A stretch of 64,000 bases of DNA from contig NZ_NEVJ01000001.1 in the NCBI RefSeq assembly GCF_002261425.1, forward strand, positions 1 to 64,000, given 5' to 3'. A program made the position numbers and the translations under genes. A model generated the notes under the pieces. The model was given only the letters and a program-made list of their open reading frames with translations. It did not search any database and was not told where the DNA came from. Positions 1-9,820 of the stretch are shown here, piece after piece (the stretch's first letter is position 1; the number at the start of each line of letters is the position of its first letter). The DNA is from Bordetella genomosp. 9 (GTDB lineage: Bacteria; Pseudomonadota; Gammaproteobacteria; Burkholderiales; Burkholderiaceae_B).

Positions 1-117
1 CGTCGCAAACCACTCGTCGAGCGGGATGTGCACGCCGTTGCTGCTTGCAGCCAGAGCCGCGCCGAAGGTGGATTTTCCAGCCCCTACCGGGCCCTCGATC
101 AAATGAACTCGAGACAT
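1..117 (-). CDS. P-loop NTPase/kinase, N-terminal part only (runs off the left edge)
   Basis: The minus strand opens with ATG at 117 and reads 39 codons to the window edge without a stop. The peptide begins MSRVHLIEGPVGAGKST, an N-terminal beta strand followed by a Walker A loop (GPVGAGKS, about residues 9-16). A later 'IPLDEWFAT' resembles the D-x-W/D-x-F element after the P-loop in small kinases and zeta-toxin or AAA-like ATPases. These families phosphorylate small molecules or nucleotides, but the substrate cannot be told from 39 residues. The gene is transcribed away from the HEPN gene at 296, so the 178 bases between them should hold both promoters. Confidence 0.7.
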   Translation of the reverse strand, partial: MSRVHLIEGPVGAGKSTFGAALAASSNGVHIPLDEWFAT

Positions 118-295
118 GCTTGACAGTTACTGATTAAGAAACGGACGAGATTATCACGCGACCTCCAACGCCCGTTTCTGGCCGAAAGTAGCCTTCGTCG
201 GACTGCCCGGCTGGCGAACCTGTCTAGCGGAGTCACGCTTTGAGCCCCTAAATGCATGCTGCCGTGCCATTGATGGAAATCGGTGATTAACCATT

Positions 296-1636
296 ATGAA
301 AGCTGCAGAATGGTGTCAAGACGGAAGGCTCCACGTTAACCATAGGATACTTTCAGATGTTAGTATGTCGGCCTCTGCACTTCCCGACTTACCGCGCAAG
401 CTTAATGCACTTGCGAGCATACAAGGTCAATGCGAAATGATTGAATGGCTTCCGCGGCTCTCGCATGAAGATCTCTTTGAACAGCAGTTGTGCAATGACG
501 GTCTTATGGAATGGGCGAAAGCCTTGCTGAACGCGCGGCAGAAGGGTTGGGTATCTGCCGCAGAGGAATTGGTCAAGTCCTGTCGGGCACTTGATCAATT
601 TAAAGGTATGAATATTAACTCCGGCTTTATTTCAGCTGGCTATTTTGAGGATGCGATAGTCTCGTGGATCACCTGGTTGGCGCTCCATTGTGGAATGGAA
701 TATGCAAGAAATGCTCTTCATTCCTTTTGCAATAGCAAAAGTGTGAAGTGCCAACTCGTGACTTGGGTTCACGGCCCTGTTGTTGATGGTATATATACCC
801 TGGACGACTCGGTTCGATTAATACCAATTGAACAAATGCCACCGTCACGTGAACGCCAGGCGTTTCAGCGTCGGCAGTTCGAGCCTGAGGCGATAACCGG
901 CGGAGCGACTCCCGCCACTGCGATGGTCTCGAATGTTGAAATTCCTACGGCTATTGATCTCGCGCTGCATCAGAGCTTCGATGTGCTGACGTCCACGTTG
1001 GAGCACCACTCCAACATCTGCTACCTTATGAACGCTGTTACGGGAGTGCACGCGGTACCCGGAATGGTTAGCACCTATTTGAATCCGTTCGAACACCCCT
1101 GGGTCTTTTTTCAGACACGTGGTGGACAGTTCATGCCGATTGACGTCGTTGGTTCGCAGCGCTGCGTTATAGGACGTACTCAGATGGACAGCTTCGTTCT
1201 TCTAATCAATGAGTGGATTCATCGAAGCGCGAGCGAGAAACAGCGCCTACTAACAGTTTTGAGGAGATTGGCTCAGGCCAAGCGCAGATCGGATCAAAGC
1301 GATAAGATTCTGGATCTCTGCATCGCACTCGAGATGTTGCTATTAAGTGAGAACAAAACAGAACAATTATCCCTGAGTTTCCGTGTTCGAGGCGCCTGGC
1401 TATTAGGAAAGGACGCCGCGGGTCGTAAAACAATCTATTCGAATCTTAAGCAGCTATATACTGCACGTTCTAAAGTCGCTCACACCGGCAGGATAGAAAC
1501 GGGGTTGCAAGAAAAGATGCGTGACTCGCTATCACAATCGTTTGAGATAGCGGAAAAATGCTTTAGATTCGTCCTGAGCAATGGGTTCACGATAAATTGG
1601 GACTCGATCATTCTTCAAACGGATACAGAACACTAG
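296..1636 (+). CDS. Apea-type HEPN domain protein, orphan
   Basis: This 446-residue protein has no signal peptide or clear membrane segment. The first 320 residues match nothing I recognise. Residues about 335-430 resemble the Apea-type HEPN domain: a helix with 'CIALEMLLL', a helix with 'RVRGAWLLG', then 'LYTARSKVAHTG'. R391-x4-H396 fits the R-x4-6-H motif that forms the RNase active site in HEPN proteins of toxin-antitoxin and antiviral systems. The known family role is RNA cleavage or RNA binding. A defence or stress role here is inference. Codon use is clearly more AT-rich than in the nic genes next door, suggesting recent acquisition. No antitoxin gene sits beside it, so it acts alone or with a distant partner. 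ATG at 296 has no strong ribosome-binding site. Confidence 0.65.
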   Translation: MKAAEWCQDGRLHVNHRILSDVSMSASALPDLPRKLNALASIQGQCEMIEWLPRLSHEDLFEQQLCNDGLMEWAKALLNARQKGWVSAAEELVKSCRALDQFKGMNINSGFISAGYFEDAIVSWITWLALHCGMEYARNALHSFCNSKSVKCQLVTWVHGPVVDGIYTLDDSVRLIPIEQMPPSRERQAFQRRQFEPEAITGGATPATAMVSNVEIPTAIDLALHQSFDVLTSTLEHHSNICYLMNAVTGVHAVPGMVSTYLNPFEHPWVFFQTRGGQFMPIDVVGSQRCVIGRTQMDSFVLLINEWIHRSASEKQRLLTVLRRLAQAKRRSDQSDKILDLCIALEMLLLSENKTEQLSLSFRVRGAWLLGKDAAGRKTIYSNLKQLYTARSKVAHTGRIETGLQEKMRDSLSQSFEIAEKCFRFVLSNGFTINWDSIILQTDTEH

Positions 1637-1952
1637 CGCATAGCCTGCCATGCAGGCCCCACGCCGCGTAGAGTAGTGTAGCGACACCTACGTGTGCCGC
1701 ACAAATTTCAATCTCTTGTGAGCTGAAAGGCCACGCAGTTGCGGTGGTCTGCGCGCCAATGACAGCTATTGGCCGAAAGCAGAAGCTCGCCCTAGTTCGT
1801 CCGCCGTCGGGACCAGGCCCGAAAGTTCGTCGCGCATGGCGAGAAGGTCGGCATCGCTCGTACCAGCATGTCAGCATGGCAAGTTAGGCCAGCACCAAAA
1901 ACACTCGGCCTTCCTTATGGCTGGGCAGCGTTTAATCTCACACCGCCGTCAT
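1637..1952. other. Gap between the HEPN gene and nicB2, with a possible decayed gene scrap
   Basis: This stretch of about 316 bases holds no convincing gene. On the minus strand, 1870-1766 reads 34 codons with a coding-like flavour (it contains 'LLAMRDELSGLVPTADELG') and ends in TAG. A stop lies just upstream and there is no ribosome-binding site, so it looks like the tail of a lost gene. I cannot name the parent protein. The surrounding bases look like non-coding junction DNA between the acquired HEPN gene and the nic locus. No transposase or att-like repeat was seen. Confidence 0.35.
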
Positions 1953-4316
1953 TCAGCGCGCCAACAGCACGGCTCGCACCGCGTCCGCCGTGAAAGGCGC
2001 TTCGTAGAAGCGCCTACCGGTCGCGTCGAACAATGCATTGGCGATAGCGGCGGGGCCAGGTACCGACGCGGATTCCCCGGCGCCCATCGGCGGTTCGTCC
2101 TGGCGGGGCATTAGCAGCACGTCAATCTCCGGCAGCTCCTTGAAACCGATGATCGGGTAGCCGCCCCATTCCCGGCTGGCCACGCCCGCCGCATCGAAAT
2201 CCACTTTCTCCAGCAGGCAGCGGCTGAGCGTCTGATTGACGTTGCCATGAATCTGGTGGCGCACGCCATCGGGGTTCACGATCATGCCCGTGTCCTGGCC
2301 CACCACGACGCGCGTCACGCGGATGCGCCCGGTGGCTGCCTCTACCCGTAGGTCGATGACCCAGGCTGCCCACGCCGCGCCGAATCCCGGAAACTTGCTG
2401 TGCACATACCGGGCGTACGACACACCGCGTCCGTGCAGCATACCGTCGGCATCGGGCTGGCCCCGTGACCCGCTAGCGCCCGTCTGCCATCCCGCTCGGC
2501 TGGCGGTGGCGTCGATGAGGGCGCTGGCGCGCGGGTCGTCCAGATGCCGCAAACGGAACCGGACCGGGTCTTCGCCCGCGACGTGCGCCAGTTCGTCGAT
2601 CATGCAATCGTGCGCGAAGGAATTGGGCAAGGCCGACACGCCGCGCAGCCATGACGAGCGCACCAGCGGCGGCATGTCGTGGCAGACGATGCGGCGCTTG
2701 GCGTAACGGTAGGGCGGGACGGCGGTGCGGTCGCCCATCTCCAAGGTGCGAGGCTCGCCCGATACAGCGCCCGTCAGGAGCAGCGCCAGCAAGGGCGCGT
2801 CGTTGGACGGGTAGCGCACGGCGAAGTCATAGGCCAGCAGCTCGCCCTGCGCATCCATCGCCGCGCTGACGTCCATCAACTGGCCTGTGCCCTTGGGTTC
2901 CCATTGGTGTTCCTGTTCACGCGTGAGCTGCACGCGTACCGGCGCGCCCACGGCCATGGCGAGCAGCGCCGCGTCGGCGCAGACGTCGTCGGCGCAATTG
3001 CGGCCGTAGCAGCCAGCTGCCTCCATGCGGATCAGGTCGATCTGGCCTTCACCCAGTTTCAGCAGGCGGTCCAGGTCGGTGCGCAGCATGTGCGGGTTCT
3101 GCGTGCCGGTCCATACCGTCAGCCTGCCCTCACGAAAATCCGCTACCGCGCAGGACGGGCCGATGGACGCGTGCATCTGATAAGGCCACACATAGCTGCG
3201 GCGCAGTAACGTCGTGGAGGAATCCGCCGCCAGCGCGGCATCGACATCGCCATCGTCGATCAGCGTTCGCGCACGGGCGGGGTGGGCGCGTATGGCGGCG
3301 GCCAGATCGTCCAGGCGAGGCGCGGGCGGCACCGGGCGCCAACGCACCTTCAGCGCGCGCATGGCGGCAATGGCCTGCTCTTCGCGGTCGGCCACGACGC
3401 CGACGAAGTCGCCTTGCGTCACGACCTGGACATTGCCGGGCAGGTGCGCCACGGAGTCGGCGTCCACGTCGATGAGGCAGCGGCCGATGAAGTCGCCCGC
3501 GTCGCGTCCCGGGTGGGGCGGCCGGATCACGCGGCCGTGGCGCATGCCAGGCACGCGCACGTCGTGCACGAAGCTGAGTTCACCGGTGGCCTTGGCGGGG
3601 ATGTCCACGCGCGCCACGCCGTGGCCGACGATGCGGTATTCGCTTGCGGGTTTCAGGCGCACCGGTTGATCCTGAGCGGCCAAGGTTAGCCGGACGTGTT
3701 GGCCGGCGATGAGGTCGCCGTAGTGCAGTTGGCGTGCGGGGCTATCAAGGGCGGTGTTGTCGGCGGCGTTGGTGGTGGCATCGGTGCCGGCGTTGGCGTC
3801 AGCGGCCACGGACACCACGCCGTCACGCACGCACAGCGCGTCTCTGGGCAGGTTCCATCGCCGCGCCGCGCGCTCCAGCAGGTATTCTCGCGCCTGCGCA
3901 GCCGCGCGGCGCAGCGGCACGGCTGAGATCTGGATGCTGGCGCTGGCGATGGTGGGCCCCTGGTTCGGGGTGGCGTTGGTATGGCCCAGCACCATGTCCA
4001 ACCGTGCCAGCGGTATGTCGAGTTCCTCCGCAACAATCTGCGCCAGCGCCGTGCGGATGCCGGTGCCCAAGTCCACGTGGCCGTTGAAGGCCAGCACGCG
4101 CCAACCAGACGTCGGCGCGCCACGGCTGTCCACCTCGTCATCGGCGGTACCCACCACGGCAACGAATATCTCGGGCGTGGGCTGCACATAGTCCGACGCC
4201 GACCCCGGCTGACCCGGTGCGGGGCGTGGCGGAGCGGACGGCTCGCGCACGACCAGCAAGGCGTCGGGATGCGCAAGCAGCGCGGCGTAAAGATGCTGGG
4301 GCGCGGGCAGGTTCAT
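1953..4316 (-). CDS. nicB2: Molybdopterin-binding subunit of nicotinate dehydrogenase (xanthine dehydrogenase family)
   Basis: This 787-residue protein belongs to the isoquinoline 1-oxidoreductase beta / CoxL branch of molybdenum hydroxylases. An early segment 'GHVDLGTGIRTALAQIVAEELD' type and 'NQGPTIASASIQ' match the first molybdopterin lobe. The middle holds 'TVWTGTQNPHMLR', and the C-terminus has 'PPMGAGESASVPGPAAIANA', where the Glu of GAGE (about E748) is the family's catalytic base. Its expected role is to hydroxylate nicotinate at C6 with water, passing electrons to the Fe-S subunit NicA and the cytochromes of NicB1. It is the last gene of the leftward nicE-D-X-F-B2 operon, 38 bases after nicF. 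The full motif set contrasts with the decayed lobe in NicB1. A related N-heterocycle substrate is possible but less likely in this context. Confidence 0.85.
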   Translation of the reverse strand: MNLPAPQHLYAALLAHPDALLVVREPSAPPRPAPGQPGSASDYVQPTPEIFVAVVGTADDEVDSRGAPTSGWRVLAFNGHVDLGTGIRTALAQIVAEELDIPLARLDMVLGHTNATPNQGPTIASASIQISAVPLRRAAAQAREYLLERAARRWNLPRDALCVRDGVVSVAADANAGTDATTNAADNTALDSPARQLHYGDLIAGQHVRLTLAAQDQPVRLKPASEYRIVGHGVARVDIPAKATGELSFVHDVRVPGMRHGRVIRPPHPGRDAGDFIGRCLIDVDADSVAHLPGNVQVVTQGDFVGVVADREEQAIAAMRALKVRWRPVPPAPRLDDLAAAIRAHPARARTLIDDGDVDAALAADSSTTLLRRSYVWPYQMHASIGPSCAVADFREGRLTVWTGTQNPHMLRTDLDRLLKLGEGQIDLIRMEAAGCYGRNCADDVCADAALLAMAVGAPVRVQLTREQEHQWEPKGTGQLMDVSAAMDAQGELLAYDFAVRYPSNDAPLLALLLTGAVSGEPRTLEMGDRTAVPPYRYAKRRIVCHDMPPLVRSSWLRGVSALPNSFAHDCMIDELAHVAGEDPVRFRLRHLDDPRASALIDATASRAGWQTGASGSRGQPDADGMLHGRGVSYARYVHSKFPGFGAAWAAWVIDLRVEAATGRIRVTRVVVGQDTGMIVNPDGVRHQIHGNVNQTLSRCLLEKVDFDAAGVASREWGGYPIIGFKELPEIDVLLMPRQDEPPMGAGESASVPGPAAIANALFDATGRRFYEAPFTADAVRAVLLAR

Positions 4317-4354
4317 GGCGGGCAGGATAGTGCCGATGGACGATTATGCCGGCG

Positions 4355-5005
4355 TCAGCGCGTATCGGCCATCGCCTGCGCCAAGGGCATCACGGCGGCG
4401 TACTTCTGCGCCATGTCGAACAGATTGGCGTCATGCGGCCCCAACGCCCGGTCACCGCAGCAATCGGCCACGACCAGCGGCCGAAAGCCCGCCTGCATCG
4501 CATCCACCACGCTGGCGCGGACGCAGCCGCTGGTGACGCAGCCGGCCACCAGCAAGGTCTGTACGCCGCGTTGCGCCAGCCACGGCGCCAGCATGGTGCC
4601 GAAGAACGCGGACGGCGTGCTCTTGCGCACCACGTATTCACCCGGCATGGGGGCGAGTTCCGGGACGATGGCGCTGTTGTGGCTGTGCTCTTTCAGCGCC
4701 AGCATCGCGGGCACCTTGATGCAGAAGATATTGCTGTCGGCGTCGTCGTCCGCAAACACGATGCGGCTGTGCGCCACGGGCCAGCCGCGTTCGCGGGCGT
4801 GGGCCAGCAGGTGGCGCGTCTGCGCGATGGCGGGCGCGATGTTGCCCCCGCCCAATACGTCCGGGTCCGCAAAGCCGTTGACGAAGTCCACGATCAGCAG
4901 GCCATAGGGCGGTTTCAGCGGCAAGGGCGTGCCGAAGCCCTGGCGTGCATAGGCGGAGATGTCACCGGCGGCGGGGGGCGCCGCATTCGGGGGGGAAGAC
5001 GTCAT
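4355..5005 (-). CDS. nicF: Maleamate amidohydrolase
   Basis: This 216-residue isochorismatase-fold amidase should hydrolyse maleamate to maleate and ammonia, the penultimate step of aerobic nicotinate breakdown. The family's catalytic triad is visible: D40 (in 'GLLIVDFVNGFAD'), K128 (in 'VVRKSTPSAFFGT') and the nucleophile C161 (in 'GCVTSGCVRAS'). The ATG at 5005 overlaps the nicX stop by four bases (ATGA), which fixes the start and implies translational coupling. A longer in-frame extension upstream lies wholly inside nicX and was dropped. The length fits the family. Confidence 0.93.
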   Translation of the reverse strand: MTSSPPNAAPPAAGDISAYARQGFGTPLPLKPPYGLLIVDFVNGFADPDVLGGGNIAPAIAQTRHLLAHARERGWPVAHSRIVFADDDADSNIFCIKVPAMLALKEHSHNSAIVPELAPMPGEYVVRKSTPSAFFGTMLAPWLAQRGVQTLLVAGCVTSGCVRASVVDAMQAGFRPLVVADCCGDRALGPHDANLFDMAQKYAAVMPLAQAMADTR

Positions 5006-6075
5006 GGCGCGTCCTTGCGGCGGGCGGCGCGCGCCAGCCCGGGTTCGTCCTGCACCACGCCGTTGACAACGACGGGCGTGCCGTCCAGCGCCACAGTGCA
5101 ATGGCGCATGGGAATATCGATGTGGCAGGCGGTGTTGCGGCTGCCGCCCGCTTCGTTGTTCGGGCCCATGGACCACAGGAAGTTGCCCTCGAAGGCGCGG
5201 GCGTCCATGCCGATATGGGCTTCCTTGTTGTAGTGCGCCAGCATGGACCATTGCGCGCGCGGCTGCAGTCCCCAGCCGATATGCGACACGGCATAGGCTT
5301 CCGGATCCTCGTATGCGGCCATGTATTCCTTCAGGATGTCGGCCTGCACGCCGCCTTGGATGCGCGTGACGTAGCCGTTTTCGATGACAAGCTCGATGGG
5401 GTCGGTGACGTAGTCCTTCATGGGCAGCAGGATGTCGCCGCGGTCCAGCACCACGCGGCCATTGCTGTGGCCTTCATTAGGCCAGGTCAGCACGAAGCCG
5501 CTGGGCCAGTGGTCCCAACGGCCGGGCTCGTCCACGAAGCCATATTCGGAGATGGCGGGAAATTCGCCCAGCGCGCAGCGCAGGTCGGTGCCCGCGTCGG
5601 ACGTGATGTGCATCTGCCGCGCCGCTTCGATCCGGTGCGCGGCGGCCCGTACGCGCTCACGGTCGGCAGCGGTGGGCACGAGCCGGCACAGCACCTCGGG
5701 CGGTTCGATGGCCAGCAGGATCTTGGTGCCGGTTTTCAGGATGTCGTGCTGTTCGTTCGAGAACAGCAGCGTCATCAGGTCCAGCACCAGATCGCTGGCG
5801 TTCAGCGCGGCGATGGCGGCCGGGTTGCCGGTCAGCGGCGTCGTGCCCAGATACGCCAGCGCGTCGCGGCTGATGGACTTCTCGGCATTGACGGGCGGCA
5901 GGTCCAGCCGGTTGACGCGCGCGCCCATGTCGCTGGCGGCGGTGATGGCGCAGCGCAGGGTTTGCGGATGCGTATCGGCGCCGGTCAGTACGGTGACGAT
6001 CTGGCCCGCTTCCAGCCGGGACAGCGTCAGCACCTGTTTCCAGGCGTGGATCAAATCGATGTCGCTGACGGACAT
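5002..6075 (-). CDS. nicX: 2,5-dihydroxypyridine 5,6-dioxygenase
   Basis: This 357-residue Fe(II) extradiol ring-cleavage enzyme opens 2,5-dihydroxypyridine to N-formylmaleamate. It has the leucyl-aminopeptidase-like (M29) fold rather than a normal extradiol fold. H265 ('SHIGWG'), H318 and D320 ('NTACHIDIPM') sit at exactly the positions known as the iron ligands in the Pseudomonas putida NicX. A good ribosome-binding site (AAGGAG) precedes the ATG at 6075. It lies between nicD and nicF in the leftward operon, with 31 bases to nicD and an ATGA overlap with nicF. Confidence 0.95.
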   Translation of the reverse strand: MSVSDIDLIHAWKQVLTLSRLEAGQIVTVLTGADTHPQTLRCAITAASDMGARVNRLDLPPVNAEKSISRDALAYLGTTPLTGNPAAIAALNASDLVLDLMTLLFSNEQHDILKTGTKILLAIEPPEVLCRLVPTAADRERVRAAAHRIEAARQMHITSDAGTDLRCALGEFPAISEYGFVDEPGRWDHWPSGFVLTWPNEGHSNGRVVLDRGDILLPMKDYVTDPIELVIENGYVTRIQGGVQADILKEYMAAYEDPEAYAVSHIGWGLQPRAQWSMLAHYNKEAHIGMDARAFEGNFLWSMGPNNEAGGSRNTACHIDIPMRHCTVALDGTPVVVNGVVQDEPGLARAARRKDAP

Positions 6076-6106
6076 GTGGATCTCCTTGGCAGTTCGGAGG
6101 GACGCT

Positions 6107-6958
6107 TCAGTGAAGCGCGCGGCCCAGGAAGTCGCCGAAGGCAGCGTAGAAGCCCGCCTCGTTGTCCCAGGGAATCATGTGGCCCGCAGCGGGCACGCGC
6201 ACGTGCCGCGTCTGCGGCGCCAGGCCCTGCCATTCGGCAACATCGTCGTCGCCCACGACGCCGCCTTTTTCCGCCGTCATCAGCAGCATCGGCACGTGGA
6301 TGCGGGGCAGGTCGGCATGGATGTCGTCGCGGCCGAAGTCTTCGAAGCTCCGCACAATGGCCGGTTCATGGCACGTGTGCAGCCACTCTGCGCGCAGCTG
6401 GCGCTGCGCGTCGGTCCAGGTGGGGCAGAACGCGCGCATGTCCTCGGCCGACATGCCTAGGGTGGCCTGGCGGATGGAGTCGACGTACCACGCCAGATTC
6501 GCCGGGTAGGCGCGCCGGCCGGGGCCGGAGACCGGCGGGTCGACGATCGCCAGGCGCTCGAGACCGGCCGGTGCGCTGCGCGCGGCGCGCACGGCGATGC
6601 GTCCGCCCATGGAATGGCCGAGCAGCGCATACCGGGTCAACCCCAAGGCCTGGGCGAAGGCGATGACATCGGCCGCCTGCGCGTCCAGGCTGTAGTCCAG
6701 ACCCGGGCCGGATGACGACAGGCCGCGTCCGCGCACGTCGAGCACATAGGTGTCGAACTGCCGACCGAGCCGTTCGCCGACGAAGCCCCAGGTCACGGCC
6801 GGGCTGGTGATGCCGGGAATGACGATGACGGCGGGGTGCTCGGCGCGTCCGGCCGACGCGCCGCCGTAGCGCAGATAGTGCTGGCGGATGCCGTTGGCGT
6901 GGACGTTGCCGCCGTAGAGGTAGGTGGAGGCGGGATGGGTAGCGGTGGCGTGCGTCAT
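6107..6958 (-). CDS. nicD: N-formylmaleamate deformylase
   Basis: This 283-residue alpha/beta hydrolase removes the formyl group from N-formylmaleamate to give maleamate and formate. The nucleophile elbow GHSMGG places Ser at residue 116. The general-base His is H260 ('AAGHMIPWDN'), and the acid is probably D140 in 'IVDPP'. The oxyanion region 'VIPGITSPAVTWG' is typical of the NicD subgroup. Its ATG at 6958 overlaps the nicE stop (ATGA), so the two genes are translationally coupled. The substrate is assigned from the neighbours, as the fold alone does not define it. Confidence 0.92.
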   Translation of the reverse strand: MTHATATHPASTYLYGGNVHANGIRQHYLRYGGASAGRAEHPAVIVIPGITSPAVTWGFVGERLGRQFDTYVLDVRGRGLSSSGPGLDYSLDAQAADVIAFAQALGLTRYALLGHSMGGRIAVRAARSAPAGLERLAIVDPPVSGPGRRAYPANLAWYVDSIRQATLGMSAEDMRAFCPTWTDAQRQLRAEWLHTCHEPAIVRSFEDFGRDDIHADLPRIHVPMLLMTAEKGGVVGDDDVAEWQGLAPQTRHVRVPAAGHMIPWDNEAGFYAAFGDFLGRALH

Positions 6959-7731
6959 TGTGCGGCCTTCGAATAGGGGTATGCACCCGACAGCAGCGCG
7001 CCGGCGCCCGGTACGACCGGGTCCAGGCCCAGCGCTTTCAGGATGGCGTAGGTAGTGGCGATGGAGGCCGTCAGCACAGGCTTGCCGGTTTCGGCTTCGA
7101 CTTGCGCCACGGCGGGCAGCGACGGCATTTGCACGCAGGCCGACAGCACGATGACGTCGGCATCGGCCACGTTCATGCCGGCGACGATCGCGGGCAGCCT
7201 GGCCGGGTCGTGGCGGCCCACTTCCAGGTTGTCCGGAATTTCCAGCGCGCGCCAGTCCACGATCTCGAACCCTTCGGCGGCGATGTAATCCATGACGAGT
7301 TCAGTCAGCGGCACCATGTAGGGCGCCACCAGCGCGATCTTCCTGGCGCCCATCACGTGCAGCGCGTCCACCAGCGCCCCGGCGCTGGTGATGACGGGGG
7401 CCGATGCGCCGTTTTCCGCCGTGCGTTCGGCCAGCCGCTTTTGCGATACGCGGTGATAGCCACGCCCCATGGCCATGATGGCGACCAGGCAGGCGTAGCC
7501 CAGGACGTCGACCCGGGCGTCGCTCAGTTCCAGCGCGCAGCGGTCGCTTTCGGCGTCCATGGCGGCCAGTTCTTCCTTCTGCACCTTTTTCATGCGCATG
7601 CGGCTGGAATGGAAGGTGAAGCGGTCGCTCGGGCGCAACGAGGAATGTGCCCGCAGCATGGCGGGCACTTCGGTTTCCATCGTGGTGTTGGAACTGGGAA
7701 CGATCTGGCCAATTCGAAATGTCTTCGCCAT
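6955..7731 (-). CDS. nicE: Maleate cis-trans isomerase
   Basis: This 258-residue member of the Asp/Glu racemase superfamily converts maleate to fumarate, the last step before the TCA cycle. The paired active-site cysteines are C81 ('GYACLVAIM') and C199 ('LSACVQMPSL'), and the N-terminal 'IGQIVPSSNTTME' is characteristic of maleate isomerases. The start at 7731 was chosen because AAGG lies nine bases upstream. A longer reading frame to 7854 crosses the operator region and begins with a peptide unlike the family. It is the first gene of the leftward nic operon, directly behind the operator at 7785-7798. Confidence 0.94.
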   Translation of the reverse strand: MAKTFRIGQIVPSSNTTMETEVPAMLRAHSSLRPSDRFTFHSSRMRMKKVQKEELAAMDAESDRCALELSDARVDVLGYACLVAIMAMGRGYHRVSQKRLAERTAENGASAPVITSAGALVDALHVMGARKIALVAPYMVPLTELVMDYIAAEGFEIVDWRALEIPDNLEVGRHDPARLPAIVAGMNVADADVIVLSACVQMPSLPAVAQVEAETGKPVLTASIATTYAILKALGLDPVVPGAGALLSGAYPYSKAAQ

Positions 7732-7784
7732 GCGGAGCGCCTTGTGAGTAAAAGTCGGACCTAGGGTTTCCGATAAATTTAAAA

Positions 7785-7798
7785 AAGGTGTATACGCT
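7785..7798. promoter_or_regulatory. Putative BpsR/NicR operator, nicE side
   Basis: The sequence AAGGTGTATACGCT matches the perfect palindrome at 7938-7951 in 11 of 14 positions and keeps the GTGTA/TACGC core. It lies 54 bases upstream of the nicE start codon, a sensible position for a repressor site. Assignment to the MarR regulator is inference from the shared sequence and gene context. Confidence 0.55.
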
Positions 7799-7937
7799 CT
7801 ATTCTTGCAAAGAGCGAAGCAGATATCCAGCCCGATTTCCGTAGTGGTTTTCACCTAATTCAGTGAAATTCGGCAGGATTTTGGTGATCTGTTTAAGGGT
7901 GTGCGCTTCGCCACCCAGTCGGTGCCGTCAAAAATAA

Positions 7938-7951
7938 AGCGTGTACACGCT
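7938..7951. promoter_or_regulatory. Putative BpsR/NicR operator, nicC side (perfect 14-bp palindrome)
   Basis: AGCGTGTACACGCT is its own reverse complement over all 14 bases. It ends 53 bases before the nicC start, mirroring the spacing of the other copy to nicE. MarR dimers usually bind such short palindromes without a spacer. A half-copy (TACACGCT) recurs in front of the MarR gene itself. Confidence 0.6.
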
Positions 7952-7953
7952 AA

Positions 7954-9162
<1,209 letters not shown>

Positions 9163-9256
9163 TGGGTGTCCGCTGAAGGGGTTTGCCCTTGCCCTTGCCC
9201 CTGCCCGCCTCGCGGCGACTTTCATATCCTCCGAATCGTCCATTTGCGCCACGCCC

Positions 9257-9820
9257 ATGGAATCGCCCGTCAACTCAAGCAATCGGCCGCCTTCGCTCCG
9301 GCTGAGCGTCAACGCCAGCGCGGTCGATGTGTCCGCCGCGCCGGGCACGGCGTTGCTGCACGTGCTGCGCAACGATCTGGGGCTGAATGGCCCCAAGTTC
9401 GGTTGCGGCCTGGGCGAGTGCGGCGCGTGCACGGTGTTGATCGACGGCGTGGCGGCGCGTTCCTGCGTCATCCCGATCAAGGCGGTGCAAGGGCGCGAGG
9501 TCACCACCCTGGAAGGTCTGGGCACGTGCCAGCAGCCCGGCGCGACGCAGCAGGCCTTCATCGACTGTCAGGCGGCGCAATGCGGCTACTGCCTCAATGG
9601 CATGATCATGACGGTGGAAGCGCTGCTGCGGCGCAATCCCAACCCTTCTGACGACACGATCCGCCGCGAACTGCATCACAACCTGTGCCGCTGCGGCACG
9701 CATGTGGAAATCATGATGGCGGCGCATCGGGCGGTGGAGCTGCGGGCGCAACGCGAAACCGGCGTGCCGGCAGCGGTGCCCGAGTCCCCGCCCTGCCAGG
9801 CGGGCGAGTGCGCGCGATGA
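9257..9820 (+). CDS. nicA: Nicotinate dehydrogenase, 2x[2Fe-2S] subunit
   Basis: This 187-residue small subunit of a molybdenum hydroxylase passes electrons from the Mo site to a cytochrome subunit. The plant-ferredoxin cluster uses C50, C55, C58 and C70 ('GCGLGECGACTVLIDG'). The second cluster uses C109, C112, C144 and C146 ('CGYCLNG' and 'CRCGTH'). The start at ATG 9257 gives the usual length. Longer in-frame extensions run back into nicC and encode unlikely peptide. The stop overlaps the nicB1 ATG (ATGA). A C-terminal tail of about 35 residues beyond the second cluster is slightly long and includes two extra cysteines of unknown use. Confidence 0.93.
   Translation: MESPVNSSNRPPSLRLSVNASAVDVSAAPGTALLHVLRNDLGLNGPKFGCGLGECGACTVLIDGVAARSCVIPIKAVQGREVTTLEGLGTCQQPGATQQAFIDCQAAQCGYCLNGMIMTVEALLRRNPNPSDDTIRRELHHNLCRCGTHVEIMMAAHRAVELRAQRETGVPAAVPESPPCQAGECAR

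Noticed and set aside
1608..1877. Minus-strand frame of 89 codons after the HEPN gene
   Set aside because: It overlaps the HEPN 3' end, has no ribosome-binding site and has no resemblance to a family. A different frame holds the only coding-like scrap.
4945..6666. Long plus-strand frame opposite nicX and nicD
   Set aside because: It is the antisense shadow of two genes with complete catalytic residues, with a low-complexity Arg/Gly-rich product.
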